64,000 bases of DNA from Chlamydomonas reinhardtii (GCF_000002595.2 NC_057004.1:6308841-6372840), one strand, 5' to 3'. Shown: positions 1 to 13,077, numbered from the stretch's first letter. Notes: generated from the letters alone by a model not told the origin. A program made the numbers and translations.

Positions 1-1040
1 AATTGTGTTTACAGCAGGCAGCGCACCTGTGGTGTGCGCGAACAGATGAGCGCGGTAAGGATTCGGGATGAGCCCGGCACTTGGTTGCTGCGGTAGGTTA
101 GGTCGGGACTCAGGAGGGATGTGCAGCAGCAGAGCTCATGCGCTGGGCCTAATTGGAGTGTGTGTAAGGGGGCCGGCTGCTTGCGGCTGCTCTGGCACAG
201 CACACTGGCATGCAAGTGCATGGGCGTGATGTTTTCGGGCATAGCTCTTGCAGCACAGCGCAAGCCACGCACCGTCAGGGATACGGTAGTCGTGAAGTGA
301 TCAAGCATAGGACGCAGGGACGGTCTGTGGAGACGCATTATTACAGCGTCGTGCGCGCCTGTCATACATGCAGCTTGGCGTGGCTAGCCATACGTGTCAC
401 ACACTATTGTCCAGGAAGGTTCGAGTGACTAGTAACGTTTTCATGCGTGCAATCACTGCCGTCAATGCAAGCCAGCCTGCGTGCTACAGTACCTGGGTAC
501 CTGGGGAACTCAAGCGCACCATGCGTGCCACGTACCCTGGTACGTGGGTACCGGCAGACCGCCTTCCACTTACTTTGCACAGGATGCTTGCGCCTAACTA
601 CCTACCACAGCCAAACGCCCCTTATGAACGCAGGTATGAACACCCAGCCGTATAAAACAAAGCTCACCGTGCATGTACAACCGAAGCATATCAAGGAATG
701 GGTGTTCCGTTAACCCCACCGTCCAGGACGCCATCATAATGCATCAGTCTGCACCCAGCTTTGAAAACATGAATAAGACGCATACATGCTTGTATATATG
801 TAATTGTGTATTGAGGCGTCATCGTTACGATAATTTCCATTCCTTTCCAGTACAGTTGCATGTTCCTTGTTACGCACGAACTCCGATGTCTTTCGTTCTT
901 TGCCTTGCCCGCACGCCGCAGCCAGCCCTCACTCAACCTAGCCCACACGACATGTTTTGCACGCAGCCAGCCGCACCGCACGTGCGTGCTGCCGTACGTG
1001 CAACGGCTCTGGGCCGCGGCAGCGGCGGCGCTGTCCCTAT
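1..1040. other. 3' flank of the ST1 sulfotransferase gene
   Basis: No convincing gene is seen here. This is the downstream flank of the minus-strand ST1 gene, which ends at 1041. A minus-strand TGTAA at 341-345 could be its poly(A) signal, giving a 3' UTR of about 700 nt. A plus-strand TATAAAA-like string lies at 651-657, but no coding exon with the right codon bias follows it. Confidence 0.4.
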
Positions 1041-3855
1041 TTACTTGAGCTGCCCCTGCGCCTGCAGCGTCGCCGCCCACCTGCTAATGCCCACCCAGCC
1101 ACAGGTGCCTGTGACGGAGCCCCACGCCGCCGCCTCCATCTCCGCGCACACGCGGCCGCCTGCCGGCTGCTGCTGCTGCTGCCCCGGACCATCTCTTGCC
1201 TTCTCACCGCCAACTGCAACCACCCCCTGCTGCCGCTGCAGCAGCTGCTGCTCCATGACGCTGGTCACGTTCCACGAGTGCCGCGCCGTCAGCTGCGACG
1301 CCAGCTGCGGCCCCATGGTGGTCCGCAGCGCCTCCGCCGCCGCCCGCTGCGCGTAGCGCACCAACTCCTTTGCAGCTGCTCCCGACAGCAGCAGCTTGCG
1401 GTGGTGCGCGCCGCGACTGCGGCGGTGCGCGTGCAGCGCCGCGCCGCGCGCCTCCATCACAGCCGACTGGTAGCGCTGCTGGGTGCCGCTGTCGGCGGTG
1501 GCCTGCTGGGTGCCCGTGACGTGCGCGGTGATGGCCTGCTGCTCGGCGGCCCGGGCCACTAGTGCGGAGCCGCGCGCGGAGCCCGTGTTGCCCGGGCACG
1601 CCTGTGCCTCCATGCGCGCGGCCGTGTCCCACACCACCAGGTCCAGCTTGGAGAACAGCTGCGGGGGAAGGCAGGGGCAATCAAGGAGTAGGGGTTGAGA
1701 CAGGGGGTTAGGTACGGATTCCGCACGCGGTGTGACGCGGATTTCCGCCGGCACGGAGTTGCAGTCCAGCATGAATCTATGACCTGGCAGGGCCTGGTAT
1801 CCATTTTTGAAGGGGATGTTGGCTTCTGCTGGCTTCGCTCACTCGCTACTGCTGCTGAAACCCGCTGGATCGCCCACCGGCAACAGCTCATCCTCCTCTC
1901 ACCTGCGCGTAGCGGTATGCGACGTCATCCAGCGGCGTGTGTCGTGCCTCCAGCACGGCCAGGTCAGCAGGCAGCAGCTCTCCCAGCTGAACCTGCAGGT
2001 ACCAATGGACGTGTGTGCGCACACGATAGCAAGGAGTTGCGTAAGCGGTGGTGACTCGGGACTAAGAATGCGGCAACGTCTGCGCATATGCACGGATGCC
2101 ACGGTGTGTGGTGCGGAAGCTGCACCTGCCTGTTCCATGCCCGCCACCTCCCCCGCCCCGCGCGGCCAACCGGCAAAGCGGCATCTCTGCTAGTCGCTGT
2201 ACACACGCACCCAACTCCATACCGTAGCACCCCGCAGGCCGGCACACACGCACCTGCACCTGTGTCTCAAGGCTCTCGGCGCTCACGCGCTTGCGCACAC
2301 GGTCCAGAGGGTAGGGCCAGCCCAGGCCGCGCTCAATGTGTGGCCGGTTCGCCTCCCCCTCCTCCAGCGCCATCACCACATCAAACTGCTGCAGCATCAA
2401 CCGGGCCGCACTGGCCAGCTTGGCTGTGGCCACTTCGTCTCCCGTGAGGCCGTTCATGGTTGCAGCGGTGATGGAGGTGTTTACGGCGGGCAAATCAGCG
2501 GCGGCCCAGAAGCGCGCGGCACGCGGCAGCGCGCCGACCGGTAACCGAAACACGGCCTCACCAAGCAAGGACCTGCTGCCATGGAGGCATGAGATGCGGC
2601 GCGTGGGCGAGCGAATTTCGTGGCAGCGCCAACAACGTGAGGTTATGAGTGGCAGTGCCAACAACGAACAGCGCAACGAAACTTCGCAGCGCGCTGGTGG
2701 ATTCTGGGGTGCCGCGCGCACGCAGTGGCGGCACACCAGCGGTTGCACACGCACATGTAAACGTACCGGGTCAGGTAGTTGTCAAAGGGGAAGGGCGCGA
2801 TCCGGTCCCAGTCTGCCGCACGGCTCACGGCGCCGCCCGGCCGGAACGCGGCGTCCGAGCCGTCCGCCATTAGGTTCACAAAATGCGGCAGCATGTAGTG
2901 CATGTGTGACACCATGCGGGCGCGCGGCTCCCTGCGTCGAGGGCGCGGCGGCACGGCGCGAGTGCTAACGCGCGCACTGTGAGGTGTACGAAACTCCTAT
3001 CAGCGCAGCTGGTGTCATGGCGCACGCACAGGCACAGCAGTGTGATGACTACTTCTACCGGTGCGTTTTGCGTCCGCAAAACCTACCCACACGCACCTTG
3101 CAAACAGCGCCATGCATGCACAACGCACCTGACGACAATGGTGTTGAGCAGCTCCGGGCACATGAAGGTGTCACGTGGGCTGTCCTGGCCGCCATACAGC
3201 GTGTACTCGTTGGCGGCGAATTGGAGGAAGCGGCCAGACATGGTCGCGAGGCGGGCGCGGCAGTAGCCTGCACGGCCAGGGTCGTTTCCAAAGCTGTGAG
3301 GCTTGCGCGCGCCGGTGTCCGACCACCTGCAAGGTACGGATGGATATGTCAACGTACGTACCGTTTCGGTCCCCCACGCCAAAAGCGTTAGTAGTTCCTT
3401 GCACACTGCCATGCGACAGCCGGAGCTCACTGCCAAGCGAACAAAGCCAGATTACCCACCCATCCATTACGGAAGGTTTGGGGTTCTTGTCCAGACCCAA
3501 CACGCGCTTTGCCACGGCTCCGTCCAGCCACCGTGGCCGGTCATCCCAGGGCGCGGGCAGCAACCCGTTGTCACCGCGGTTGGTGCAGGCGCAGCCATTG
3601 TACTCTGCAGGTGCGCAATACCGCCGAAAAAACAGGGGGCGATCGAGTCCGGTTGTGCACACCCGTGCGTACCGTAGTGCCGCCGTGGGACCCAAGTCAA
3701 GGGGCACACGCAGTCATGCACACTGCGCGCAACCGACTGCGTGCAACCCAGTGCGTGCAACCCATTGCGTGCAACCCACGGCACGTCGCACACACACACA
3801 CACACACACACACGCACGCACGCACGCGCACATATACACACACACGCACTACACG

Positions 3856-3913
<58 letters not shown>

Positions 3914-5857
3914 ACCCAGGTTGCGTACACGGCATATCACACGGCATAGCACTCGCACGCCGTGCACGCACGCACCTGAGAGCACCGTGAACGAGGTGCC
4001 GCCGCTCTTGCTGACGTGCAGGTGCTCCACGCCCTGCTTGCGCATGGCGCCGTCGCGGTGCAGCGAGTACAGCTGCGCGCGTAGATAGGGGGCAGGGTGC
4101 GGCAGCATGAGGCACAGTCAAGCAAGCAAGGATCTTGGGTCATAAAGCAGCGCTGAGCTGCATTGCGATGGGTACGGTGTTGCAGCAAGGCCGGCCCCGC
4201 AGGACGCCTACCTGGCCCAGCAGCAGTAGCACCTTGGCATCAACCTCGGCGCTCCAGGCGCCCGGCTGCCAGCTGCCACTGCCACTACTGCTGTTGCTGG
4301 CATCAGCAGTGGCGCGTGTGTCGCGCTCCAAGGCCGCCTGCTGTTGGGCGGGGAGTGCGTCCAGCAGCAGCGCTGCGGCAGCCAGCGCCGCCAGCACGGA
4401 ACGCCGCGCGAGCGGGAAGGACTGCAGGCACGCAAGTAGGCACATGCACAGCAGGGAGCGGTTTGGTGCTTGTTGGGATGTTAATGCAAGTCATCCAACC
4501 AGGACATGCCGCCAGCCAGCCATCGAGCTGTGTGCTTGTAGTGCTTGCGCCCATACGCCAGCGCGCAGTCTGCTTGCGCACACATGCAGCCACATGCACT
4601 CCACGCACACACCTGGGAAATGCCCACCGCCGTGGCCCTCGTGCCAACCTCAATGGACTTGAACTCCCGCTGGATAACGCCCACAAACGCATTGAGCTCG
4701 TGCTGAAGCTGCTGTGCGCCCCAATCAGCAGAAGTGCCAGCAGCGCCCGAGCTCTCCGGCTGATCTTGCACGCCAACAGCGGCGGGCCCTGTGCCACCCG
4801 TCACTTGCCGCAGCAGCCGCGTTAGAGCGGCCGGGGCGGGGGCTCGGGGCCCAAGCGACAGGCCGGCTGATGCAGCCCCAGGGGATGCGGCCGCCAGCAG
4901 CTGTAGCTTTTGAGCAAAGGCGGCTGTAGCAGCCAGTATGCGAGCCGAGTTTGCTGGAGCCTGCTCCACCAGCTCTGGCACAGTGGTGAGGAAGGGCTTC
5001 CACCCCGCGGCGCCTCCGCCGCCGCTGCTACGGCTGCCACTGCTGCTGCTGCCCCACAGCGGTGTCGGCTGCTGAGGCGGCGGCAGTAGCAGCTCTGCGG
5101 GGGATGCCGCTGTCACCAGCAGCATGCCCCACATCTCACGGGTCGCGGCAATGCTGCATTCCTCGTTGGGACCCCCATTTCTGCGATCATCAGGCGTGCC
5201 GCCTTCTTTACTACTGCTGCTGACGGTGCTGCCAACTCCCCTGCTCCGATCGTTTGGTATGCACGAGCACACATCGCCGCCGAGAAAGCTTGTAGAGAGT
5301 TTTTGGCCACATCCACACGATGTGGTATGCAAGCCGCCCGCAAACCCCCACACCGTCGCCAGCAGCTGCCGCTGGGCAGGCGGGGTGCTACTGCTGCTGC
5401 TGCTGCTAGCGCCTCCGCTGACGTGGCTGGTGCCGCTGGGGGAATCGCGCTTTTCGGCCTGCTGTTGGCACGGCGCAACAGCGGTGTCCCCAACGCGCGC
5501 CGTACGGCTGCCAGCTGTTGCCGTCCACGACGAGGGCATTATTGCCATGTGCCCCCTGACAGGGAGGCCGAGCCGGCCTTGGAAAAACGCCAGTGAGCGT
5601 GCGCCCCCCATGACCAGAAGCAGTACTACGCCCGTTAGGACAAGAAGGGAAAGCGAGGCGAGCAGAAGCCGGAACCACCTGCCCTGTCGACTAGCTGCAT
5701 GACGCCGTGTATCACAGCAGTGGCTGCGGCAGGCCCCAGATGGCGAGGCGGCCATCCCTTGAAGCTCACTACTGCTCTGCTGCTCATGCCCGCCGCCACG
5801 ATGGGCTATCCCAGGGCTTAGCGTGCTAATTTCGGAGTAATGCAGCGCCATGCTCAT
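1041..5857 (-). CDS. Type II membrane sulfotransferase, copy 1 (ST1)
   Basis: Modelled as nine exons: 5857-4613, 4421-4212, 4072-3976, 3604-3460, 3326-3129, 2931-2767, 2572-2254, 1992-1903 and 1658-1041, giving 1028 residues in unbroken frame. A cytoplasmic tail is followed by one membrane segment at about residues 63-83 and a long, low-complexity, presumably luminal stem. The catalytic part carries HVSKSGGTSF in exon 3, matching the 5'-phosphosulfate-binding loop of P-loop sulfotransferases. The junction VVR/EPRARMVSHMHYML at exons 5-6 matches the 3'-phosphate-binding Arg/Ser motif. A late LDLVVWDTAARMEAQ helix resembles the C-terminal motif of Sulfotransfer_2-like enzymes. The expected role is PAPS-dependent sulfation of glycans or proteins in the Golgi; the acceptor cannot be read from sequence. 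The fold is well supported and the family name is inferred from motifs. It is a clear paralogue of the gene at 42.4-47.5 kb. Confidence 0.8.
3789..3911. repeat. Imperfect CA dinucleotide tract in ST1 intron 3
   Basis: A (CA)n tract with CG-containing interruptions lies in the intron between ST1 exons 3 and 4. In the transcript it reads as (GU)n. The homologous intron of ST2 also carries a dinucleotide tract, but on the opposite strand. Confidence 0.9.
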
Positions 5858-7919
5858 GATAGACTGTATACAGCATCTAGCTTAAGGCCGCCGGCTGCAT
5901 AGCTACGAACGGTCAGAGTGAGAAGCTGAAGCGGCAATGGCCCAACGAGTGCCACTGCAGGCCGCTGCAGCGCCTAGCATCTTGCACAAAATATAGTTTC
6001 AAGTCGTTCGTGCTGCTGCTCTTGCAGAGCGGCTTCAGCATTCAGCCACGGTCGAAAGCACTCACAACTGGTGAAACGGATTTGCGCAAGCAAGACAGTA
6101 GTCGTGTAATGTAACTGGTATCATGAGCGTCTTCCTTACGACCGCGCTGCATTATCGGTGGCCCTCAAGAGACATGCCTCGCGCGAAACTGCTTGTACTA
6201 CGTTGTACCTCGTTCGCCAAGGAAAGAGCAAATGCATAAGAATATGATCAAGCTCCAGTAACGTGTAATAGGAGTTATTATCGTTAGCCCCGAGCGTCAG
6301 TTCTCGTATACGGTGCAGAATGCGAACTACTTGGCAGGCTGAATTCACCAGGGGGGCTGTGACGGGCGATGCTAACAATCATGCGTTTTATCTCAACCTG
6401 CATCTTTGACATTAGGGTGAGGTCTCACAGCCAAACGCGCAAAACTGTCACGCACGTGCACTCACGTGCACGGTGCAGGCTCCCTGGTCCGCCTTGTTAG
6501 CGAGTAAGCACCACAACGTCTGACCGTGCGCAGGTAGCACATCGAATAGAGATTCAGGGCATTGGCGCCAGCCCGTAACAACTTCCTCACCGGCGACTTC
6601 CCAATACGGTACCCCGTGCTGGGAATGAAGGTGAGCAGGCAGGTCCACGTTGTGCGGGTATCAGGGTGTGCCTTGAAAACTTATAGGGGTGCCACTAACC
6701 TTGCGGTTGGGCAGCGGAGCTACCACACAGCCCAAGCGGAGCGCTGGTGGCGCACGCACCCATCTGCATCCCTTGGCCCTTGGGTACAGTTAAGAGTGTT
6801 GGGAGCGCATCGATGGGCCACAGTCACACAGTGGGTGCATACCCGCACATATGGACGCAGGCTACCGCTTCACTCCGGCATTACGGCATACCGCTTTGCT
6901 CAGACCCAATAAGTGTTCCCCAGTCACGGGAAAAGGGGCTGAGCCCCTCCACAGTCTGAGGCCGAACAACCTCATCGCCCGGACATAGCCGGGGTCGGGG
7001 ATGGGGGATGGGGGCGGGGTCGGGGATGAGTCGATGAGAGCCCCCATCCCCCGGGACCCCTCGAGTCCTTGACCCCGCCCCACATTGCTGATTCGAGGGG
7101 AGGCAGGCGTATTAAGCACAGCGCCCCCGTCCTTGCTGAAAATGCTGATACAGCAGGCGCGCCAAGTCCCACATGCACTGCACAAATCACAGATGTAATG
7201 GCCATGTCCAAGCTCTCAACGGCAGAACGGTTTCATTCCACGTCTCCTAACACAGTGTTACAAGAGGAGTCCATGATCGCGTCACAGGCCTGTGATATGG
7301 AGTACCGCACCCGTACGTGGAAACAGCACGCAGCGCGCACACCGCCTGACCCCTGGAAGGTTGTGTCCAAAGGCAGCGCTAACGCCTTCTCACCCGCCAA
7401 TTATAGTACAGAGAAAAAGAGCACGCAGCCAGCACGTGCATGTGTACGTGCAAATTGCGGCGGCACACAGCGTTGGCTGGATGGTGCCGTGCAGGCTGTG
7501 GTTCGGCGGCTCCCGAAGATCAGCTAAGATGAGCATATGCACACCAAGGAAGTATGCCGCATACACGTCAATGACGCCATGCAAGAAAACCTCCTGCCTG
7601 AAACTTTCACAATCTACCCTTCCCCTGCATGGAGGATAAGGTGAACCCTTCACACAGTCGTACGTCAAGCATCCTCAGTCGGTCCCAACGCTGGCACGTC
7701 AATTCATCACCAGGGCCAGGTTATCCAGTGCTATCTTTATGCATGTCACGCAGATCTTCGTCCATATTATTCAGTGCGGGCACGTCACACACGTCGCACT
7801 GCTTCAGTCCATGCCACGGTCATCAGCTAGCAGCATCTCGCTCGCTCAACGGTAAGCTGCTGTTTCGTCTCAGGTGAGGCCACATACGACATGCGCCTGT
7901 TTGGTTCCTAACTCATGCT
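5858..7919. other. Intergenic region between ST1 and the CAP gene
   Basis: No supported gene. The left part should hold the ST1 promoter and 5' UTR. The right part should hold the 3' UTR of the CAP-domain gene, with a minus-strand TGTAA at 7257-7261. AT-richer sequence at about 5900-6400 has no coding bias. A dense G-run cluster lies at 6991-7025. Confidence 0.5.
6991..7025 (+). other. G-quadruplex-like G-run cluster
   Basis: Six runs of four or five G lie within 35 bases on the plus strand, separated by one to three bases. This fits the consensus for a multi-register G-quadruplex. It is non-coding and sits between two tandem minus-strand genes. Folding is inferred only. Confidence 0.6.
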
Positions 7920-10123
7920 TCACGGCGCAGCCACGTTCTGCTGGAACTGGCCCATGACGTTGCCTGCGGCGCAAAGGTGGCAAGGGCCGGAGCGGGGCAA
8001 AGTTACTCCCTAGCAGGCACAATTGCAAGAGCTCACGCGCCAGCAAGCGGCAGCACGCACCTGCTGGCCATCCCCACCTGGAGTTCTGGAACCACTTAGT
8101 GTAGCCAGGCAGCACTCGCTTAGACTGCTTGCTTGTAAGCTTCCCCCGCATCTCCCCCGCCCTTGCTGGGTGGCAGCGGGCAAGATGGCACCGCCGAGTC
8201 ATCCAGATGCACACACGCACACGCACACCCACCTGGCGGGCTGTACTGGCACACATACACGGTGCGCTGCCAGCACCCCTGCGCGCTGCTGGCGGTGGCG
8301 CAGCCCAGCTGCTGGGAGGTGGCCCACAGCATCTGGGTGGCGTGGCCGGTGCTGGAGCTGTAGGAGCCGGAGCGGTAGTCGTACGAGTGGATCTGTACGT
8401 TGCAAGGGACGGGCGGGTGCGCGGTGGCGGTGTTTAGTGGTGGTACAGCACAGAGGGATGCAGAAGTTCGTACGGTGCGTGAGCATGGATGCATGAAGGA
8501 GCTGGACGCCTGGGCACGGCGGCACGGAACGGTGGATCCTCGCGTGGCCCGCGGGAAACGCTGTAGACAGGTGCGCGTGTGGGGTGTGCGGCGCAGCGGA
8601 GAGCATGGTGCCGTGAATCGCAATTGATCCCGAGGGCGATGCTAAGATGGGGCTTCATTCATACCGTGCGCATGCCCAGTGGCCTACCTCATCGTACCAA
8701 GCCGCAGCCACTGCCGTCCAGCTTTCGTAACCTGGGGTAGGACAAGGTAACGGAAGAGTTGAGCAACGCCAGTGCTCATGCAGGTGTTCAGTGTTCACTA
8801 AACATGACAAGTAAGCGCATGTGCCAGGGCTGCGACCATGATGTGCCCATCCACACCCCTCACGCCGTCACTCCAAACCTACCGCCACAGATTCCCGCGC
8901 ATTAGGAGAAACCAGGAGGACTGCACCTGACCCACATCGATTGTTCATCACCAGCAGGGGCGAAACCCATCACGCATGCAAACGAGCCAAGCCCCCGCCT
9001 GACCGCGCGCCTCACCTGCGGCCAGGTTCTCGCCGACGCCCTGCGTGTGGGAGTGCTCGAGCTGCTGGCAGGCCGCCGCCAGGTTGTTGGCCCAGGCCTG
9101 CGCGGTGGACTGCAGGGAGGAGGACCACTGCAGCGGCGGCGAGTGGTGGACTGCGGGCGCACAGCATCGGCAGGGTGGGACGGTACGGGATTTGTGAGGG
9201 GTGGACGCAGTTGAACGAGCCGTACGGCTCAAAGCAACAGCACGCCTAGCAAGTGACAGCGCCACGCGCAGTGACACAAAGGCAGCACGCGCAGGCATAC
9301 ACCCACCGGCACGGTACTGGTTGTGCAGGGTCAGGATGTCGCCTGATGTGCCGCCTTGCTGCTGTTGCTGTTGGGTGCTTGGAACAGCAGTGTTAGTGGG
9401 TTGCTGACCGGAAGTCACAGCAGCCTGCTGCGTTGGCGCCTGGGACAGAGACGCGGGCTGCTGCTGTTGCGGCTGCTGCTGGTACGGCAGCTGCCCCTGC
9501 GCTCCAGTGTTTGCGGCCGTAATGGTTTGCTGCTGGCCGTAGTATGTGGCTTGCTGCGGCTGCTGCTGCTGCCTTGGCTGCTCGTAGTAAGTTTGCTGAT
9601 GTTGTGGATGTTGCTGTTGCTGCAGCTGCTGCTGGACTGCGTCAGAGGACAGCACGGCATTGACTGTGCCCACAGCAGCCTGTGTGGCGGCGGGAACCAC
9701 CGCTGCGGCGATTTGCTGTGGATGGGTGGGGCAACTGGGGAATTAGGGCGGGTTGTGGGGGGCAGGGCGATGTGGGTCGGGTACACGTACCGCTGGCTGC
9801 ATGCTGCAAAGGCACCTTACTGCCTCACCCGCACCCTTCCTACGCGCCCTTGCTTTGCAGCAGGCCCCAGCCCGCGCGCGATCCACCTCAAAACTCACCT
9901 GTGCAGGGTCCTGGTTTGCCGACTGCTGCTGGCGCAGAGCGCGACCACCACCGCCGCGCTGCAGCTGTGGAGCGGCGGTGCTGATGCCGCGGCCCGCAGC
10001 ACACGCCGGCTGCGCGGTCAGCGCAAGCACGAGCAGCAGCGCGGCGAAAAATGCGGGAGCCCAAGCAGCCCGCCGCTGCGACGAGCGTGCAGCTGCAGCA
10101 GAGGACGCCATGGCTCGTGGCAT
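7920..10123 (-). CDS. Secreted CAP-domain (SCP/PR-1-like) protein
   Basis: Modelled as six exons: 10123-9899, 9715-9307, 9150-9016, 8731-8688, 8392-8233 and 7963-7920, giving 338 residues. An N-terminal hydrophobic stretch ending near AQPACAA looks like a signal peptide. A Gln-rich linker of about 130 residues follows. The C-terminal half is a CAP domain: ILTLHNQYRA, then LQWSSSLQSTAQAWANNLA, HSHTQGVGENLAAG, the TGHATQMLWATSQQLGCA signature, and the closing CQYSPPGNVMGQF. These are the conserved blocks of the CRISP/antigen-5/PR-1 family, with the cavity His and Glu present. The protein is likely secreted, perhaps to the cell wall or matrix. Its biochemical role is unknown. The alternative ATG four codons downstream would not change this picture. 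Confidence 0.9.
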
Positions 10124-10419
10124 GAGGGTCAGCGTAAAGTAAGGGCAAGGGAGGGCAGAGCTGTGTGCAGCTTGAGTCGGAGTTTGACTGCGGCTGGCTG
10201 GGCGCCGCTCGCTTGTGCACAGCTAGGCTTGTAGGACCGGCTCGGAATAAATAGCTGCGGATCACGGGGGCTTCAAGTCTGGTGAGTCAAGTTCTGGTGT
10301 AAGCCAATGTGCAAGTATGTCTCCAGTAATGGCGGGGCCGGGTCTCCCCCCTGCATTTTCCCGCCCAAAAACCCCATTCCGCCCAAAACCCCATTCCGCT
10401 ATGGATTGGGACCAATTTG
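10124..10419. other. Upstream region of the CAP gene
   Basis: This short spacer should contain the promoter of the minus-strand CAP gene. A TATTTATT-like string on the minus strand at about 10244-10251 is the only core-promoter candidate. No gene is seen. Confidence 0.3.
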
Positions 10420-11781
10420 ATGTTCAGGTTGCGAGCCGGCGGCTTTAAACCTGTTCAACATGCGCAACTCTTTCACACATATTACCCAAGCTCCACTATC
10501 GACAAAACAACCACGTATACGCCCATCGAGCACAGTTTCAAAGTTTTCCCAAGGGCCTCGCCAACGTGTAGCCCACCGCCGCCGTCTCCCTCTCGACTCA
10601 CCAGCCTCAACTTCAGCTGCGAGCTGCGAGCCGCACCAGCAGTTTCAGCCGGCGCTCCGTTTCCACCGGCAGCAGCCGCCGCGGAGCCCGTCGCGACCAG
10701 GTCCGGTTGGCCAACCCGTTTGGCCATGTCTTCTTGTTGCGCTGCGAGCGCTGTAGGGCCCGCGATGCAGCAGCAGGGCGGTGGAAGCATGCCGCGCACG
10801 ACCTCGTGTGTGACAGGCTGGCTCCCAGTCGGCTGCTCGCCAGCTTCCCAGGCAACCTTTCCCCGAAGTCTGCGACACTCAGCTTCGGCCCTCTCCGTCT
10901 TCGCCGCGTGCTGCAGCAGCAACGATAGCGGCGGCACCGTGCTACTGAACGGCAAGGGAAGCGGAGTGACAGCCATCGCGGCGATTTGCCTGAGCCCGCG
11001 GCCCGCGGCAGAGCGCAGCAGCCGCGGCGGCGCCCTTAAGCTCCCGCAGCAGGAGCCGCCGCCGCCGCTTCGCGCCGCAGGCAGCAGTAAAGACCCGGTG
11101 TCCTGCTTCGCGACGCCCGGTGCGGCCGTAGCAGCGGCGGAGGCAGCAGGTCTGGCAGGTCCAGCGGCGGCCGCTGCCGCCGTCAAGCCCGCCCCGTGGG
11201 CTGCTACTGCTGCTACTGCGGCCGGTGGCGGTACTACTGGCCGGCGCGACGACGCGTTTGACGATGACCCTGGCGCAGTCTCGTCGCCCTTCTCCTCCGC
11301 AGCCCTGCAGCAGCAGCTGTCGGAGGCGATGCATGCGGGCACCAGCCTGCGCTGGTCCGTGTCCGCACTGCAGGTGCCGCTGCCGCCGCCACTGCCAGCA
11401 GCCCAGCAGCCACAGCCTGGCACAGCCGCGCCGGCGTCCACAGCGTCGGCGCCCGTCCCGCGCGCCCGCTCCCTGTCCTCCAAGCCCACCGCCGTCAGCG
11501 GCAGCAAGCGCACGCTGTCTGGCACGCCCTACTCGGCTGCAGCCGCAGCGATGGCCTTCGTGCTGCATAGCCAGGGCGGTTCCGGCGGCACGGTGGTCAC
11601 GGCGGCGGCGGCTGTGCCGGCCAGGGGCGCGGCGGCTTGGGAGCCGTCGGGTTCAGTAGGCGGCCGGCGGCAGCAGTCGCGACCTCTGCTACGGCGTGTG
11701 CGGCGTGTGGTGCGGGACCTGTGCCGCATGGCGTCCGAAGCGGCGGCCGCCCTGCAGCAGCAACAGCAGCAGAAAATGTAA
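10420..11781 (+). CDS. Unidentified Ala/Pro/Ser-rich ORF
   Basis: An uninterrupted plus-strand frame of about 450 residues runs from an ATG at 10420 to a TAA at 11779-11781. From about 10.9 kb onward its codons are strongly G/C-ending in this frame. Its C-terminus is basic and possibly helical, ending in a Gln run. No domain is recognisable. A long open frame also exists on the minus strand (10482-11525) without an ATG at its start, so strand assignment is uncertain. The first 60 or so codons have weaker bias and may be untranslated. The TAA overlaps a TGTAA, which would make the 3' UTR very short if it were the poly(A) signal. Confidence 0.4.
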   Translation: MFRLRAGGFKPVQHAQLFHTYYPSSTIDKTTTYTPIEHSFKVFPRASPTCSPPPPSPSRLTSLNFSCELRAAPAVSAGAPFPPAAAAAEPVATRSGWPTRLAMSSCCAASAVGPAMQQQGGGSMPRTTSCVTGWLPVGCSPASQATFPRSLRHSASALSVFAACCSSNDSGGTVLLNGKGSGVTAIAAICLSPRPAAERSSRGGALKLPQQEPPPPLRAAGSSKDPVSCFATPGAAVAAAEAAGLAGPAAAAAAVKPAPWAATAATAAGGGTTGRRDDAFDDDPGAVSSPFSSAALQQQLSEAMHAGTSLRWSVSALQVPLPPPLPAAQQPQPGTAAPASTASAPVPRARSLSSKPTAVSGSKRTLSGTPYSAAAAAMAFVLHSQGGSGGTVVTAAAAVPARGAAAWEPSGSVGGRRQQSRPLLRRVRRVVRDLCRMASEAAAALQQQQQQKM

Positions 11782-13004
11782 GATTGGAGGTTATGGCATG
11801 CGCATCGACATGGGTTCGAGTCAAAGGAGTGGCAGGAACAGACGCATGGCAACTTAGTGCAGTTGGTGCCCCAGTGTGATGCACGGGCGTGGCACTTGTA
11901 CACAAGTGGGTCGGGCGCACTGTATGCGTTTCGTATTCGCAGCGCGGTGTACGATAGAGTTAATGCACAGAGCACTTACCGGGTACCGACCAACGGTTGT
12001 GGCGCCACGCGCTGCAGCCGGAAGTGTTGTAGGACGTGCTGCGAGATGCGGGCCCGGGCGCCGATGCGGGCCCTGCCTGTTGGCGCATGCTCGCGCGAAG
12101 CGAATGGCTACAGGGCGTTAGGCCCAGACCCCGGGGTCCATTTTGCATGGTCACCGAGCAACTGAACATGCGCATGCCGTCATTGTGCAGCGTGTGGTGC
12201 CATGCTATGGTATGTTGGGTGTAAGGGTGAGACGGAATGAACTGGGTCAGCGGCAGGAGTGTGCTTGCCTGCATGCTGATGCGCAAGCCCCGCCACGCAG
12301 GCCCTTGCTTATGACATAGGAGTGTTCGCATGTATGTTGACATTGACAGCCATTGCGACGGTGGGATAGTGTATACATATTCATATGTATGCAGTGTTTG
12401 TGATATCGTACTTGACACGCATTTGTGAGGCGCGCCGGCAGGACACGGGCACATCCGCTCCCACAGCGTCCCAGACTGGCAGGCCCTCGATTGGTTAGGT
12501 ACTGACATTTGGAGTGCCAAAATGTCGTCGCCTTCATACTAGTCGTGAACAATAGCGCACGACAATAGCGTGACGTGCGGAATTCTTTCACCTTCATACG
12601 TGGGTTCACCGGATTTCAGTCAGGATTGGGTCTGCTGGGGGCATTTGGACCCGCACGCGTGATTGAGTGTGGATCAGTGGATGCCGCTGTAGGGATGGCG
12701 AAACATTTCCATTAGGGGGAAGAAAAGTCCACGGAGGGTACGCATGACCCTGCGTGCGTTGCCAAGGTATGCTGCACGTACGCTGAGCCTGCACGGGGGA
12801 AGTAGACTTTTGCTGATTGAATGCACATAGGCAGGCAAGCGAACGAAGGCCCAAGCAGGCGCATGTAAGCCGACGCTGTCGTCATTAGCCCCTCGTCACG
12901 TCTCGCCGGCTGGGTGCAAGCCGGCTGGGTGCAAGCCTAGGTCACTCGGGGCCACCACAGCTGCACGGTGCACACACACTCTCACTCACTCACACTCTCA
13001 CACT

Positions 13005-13077
<73 letters not shown>

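Noticed and set aside
651-657. Plus-strand TATA box
   Set aside because: No plus-strand coding exon follows; the ST1 gene occupies the opposite strand.
10482-11525. Minus-strand 347-codon frame opposite the plus-strand ORF
   Set aside because: It has no ATG at its start. The plus strand has better G/C-ending codon bias and a matching stop near TGTAA. Strand is still not certain.
11806-11822. GGGTTCGAGTC as a tRNA T-loop
   Set aside because: No matching acceptor stem or anticodon arm could be found around it.
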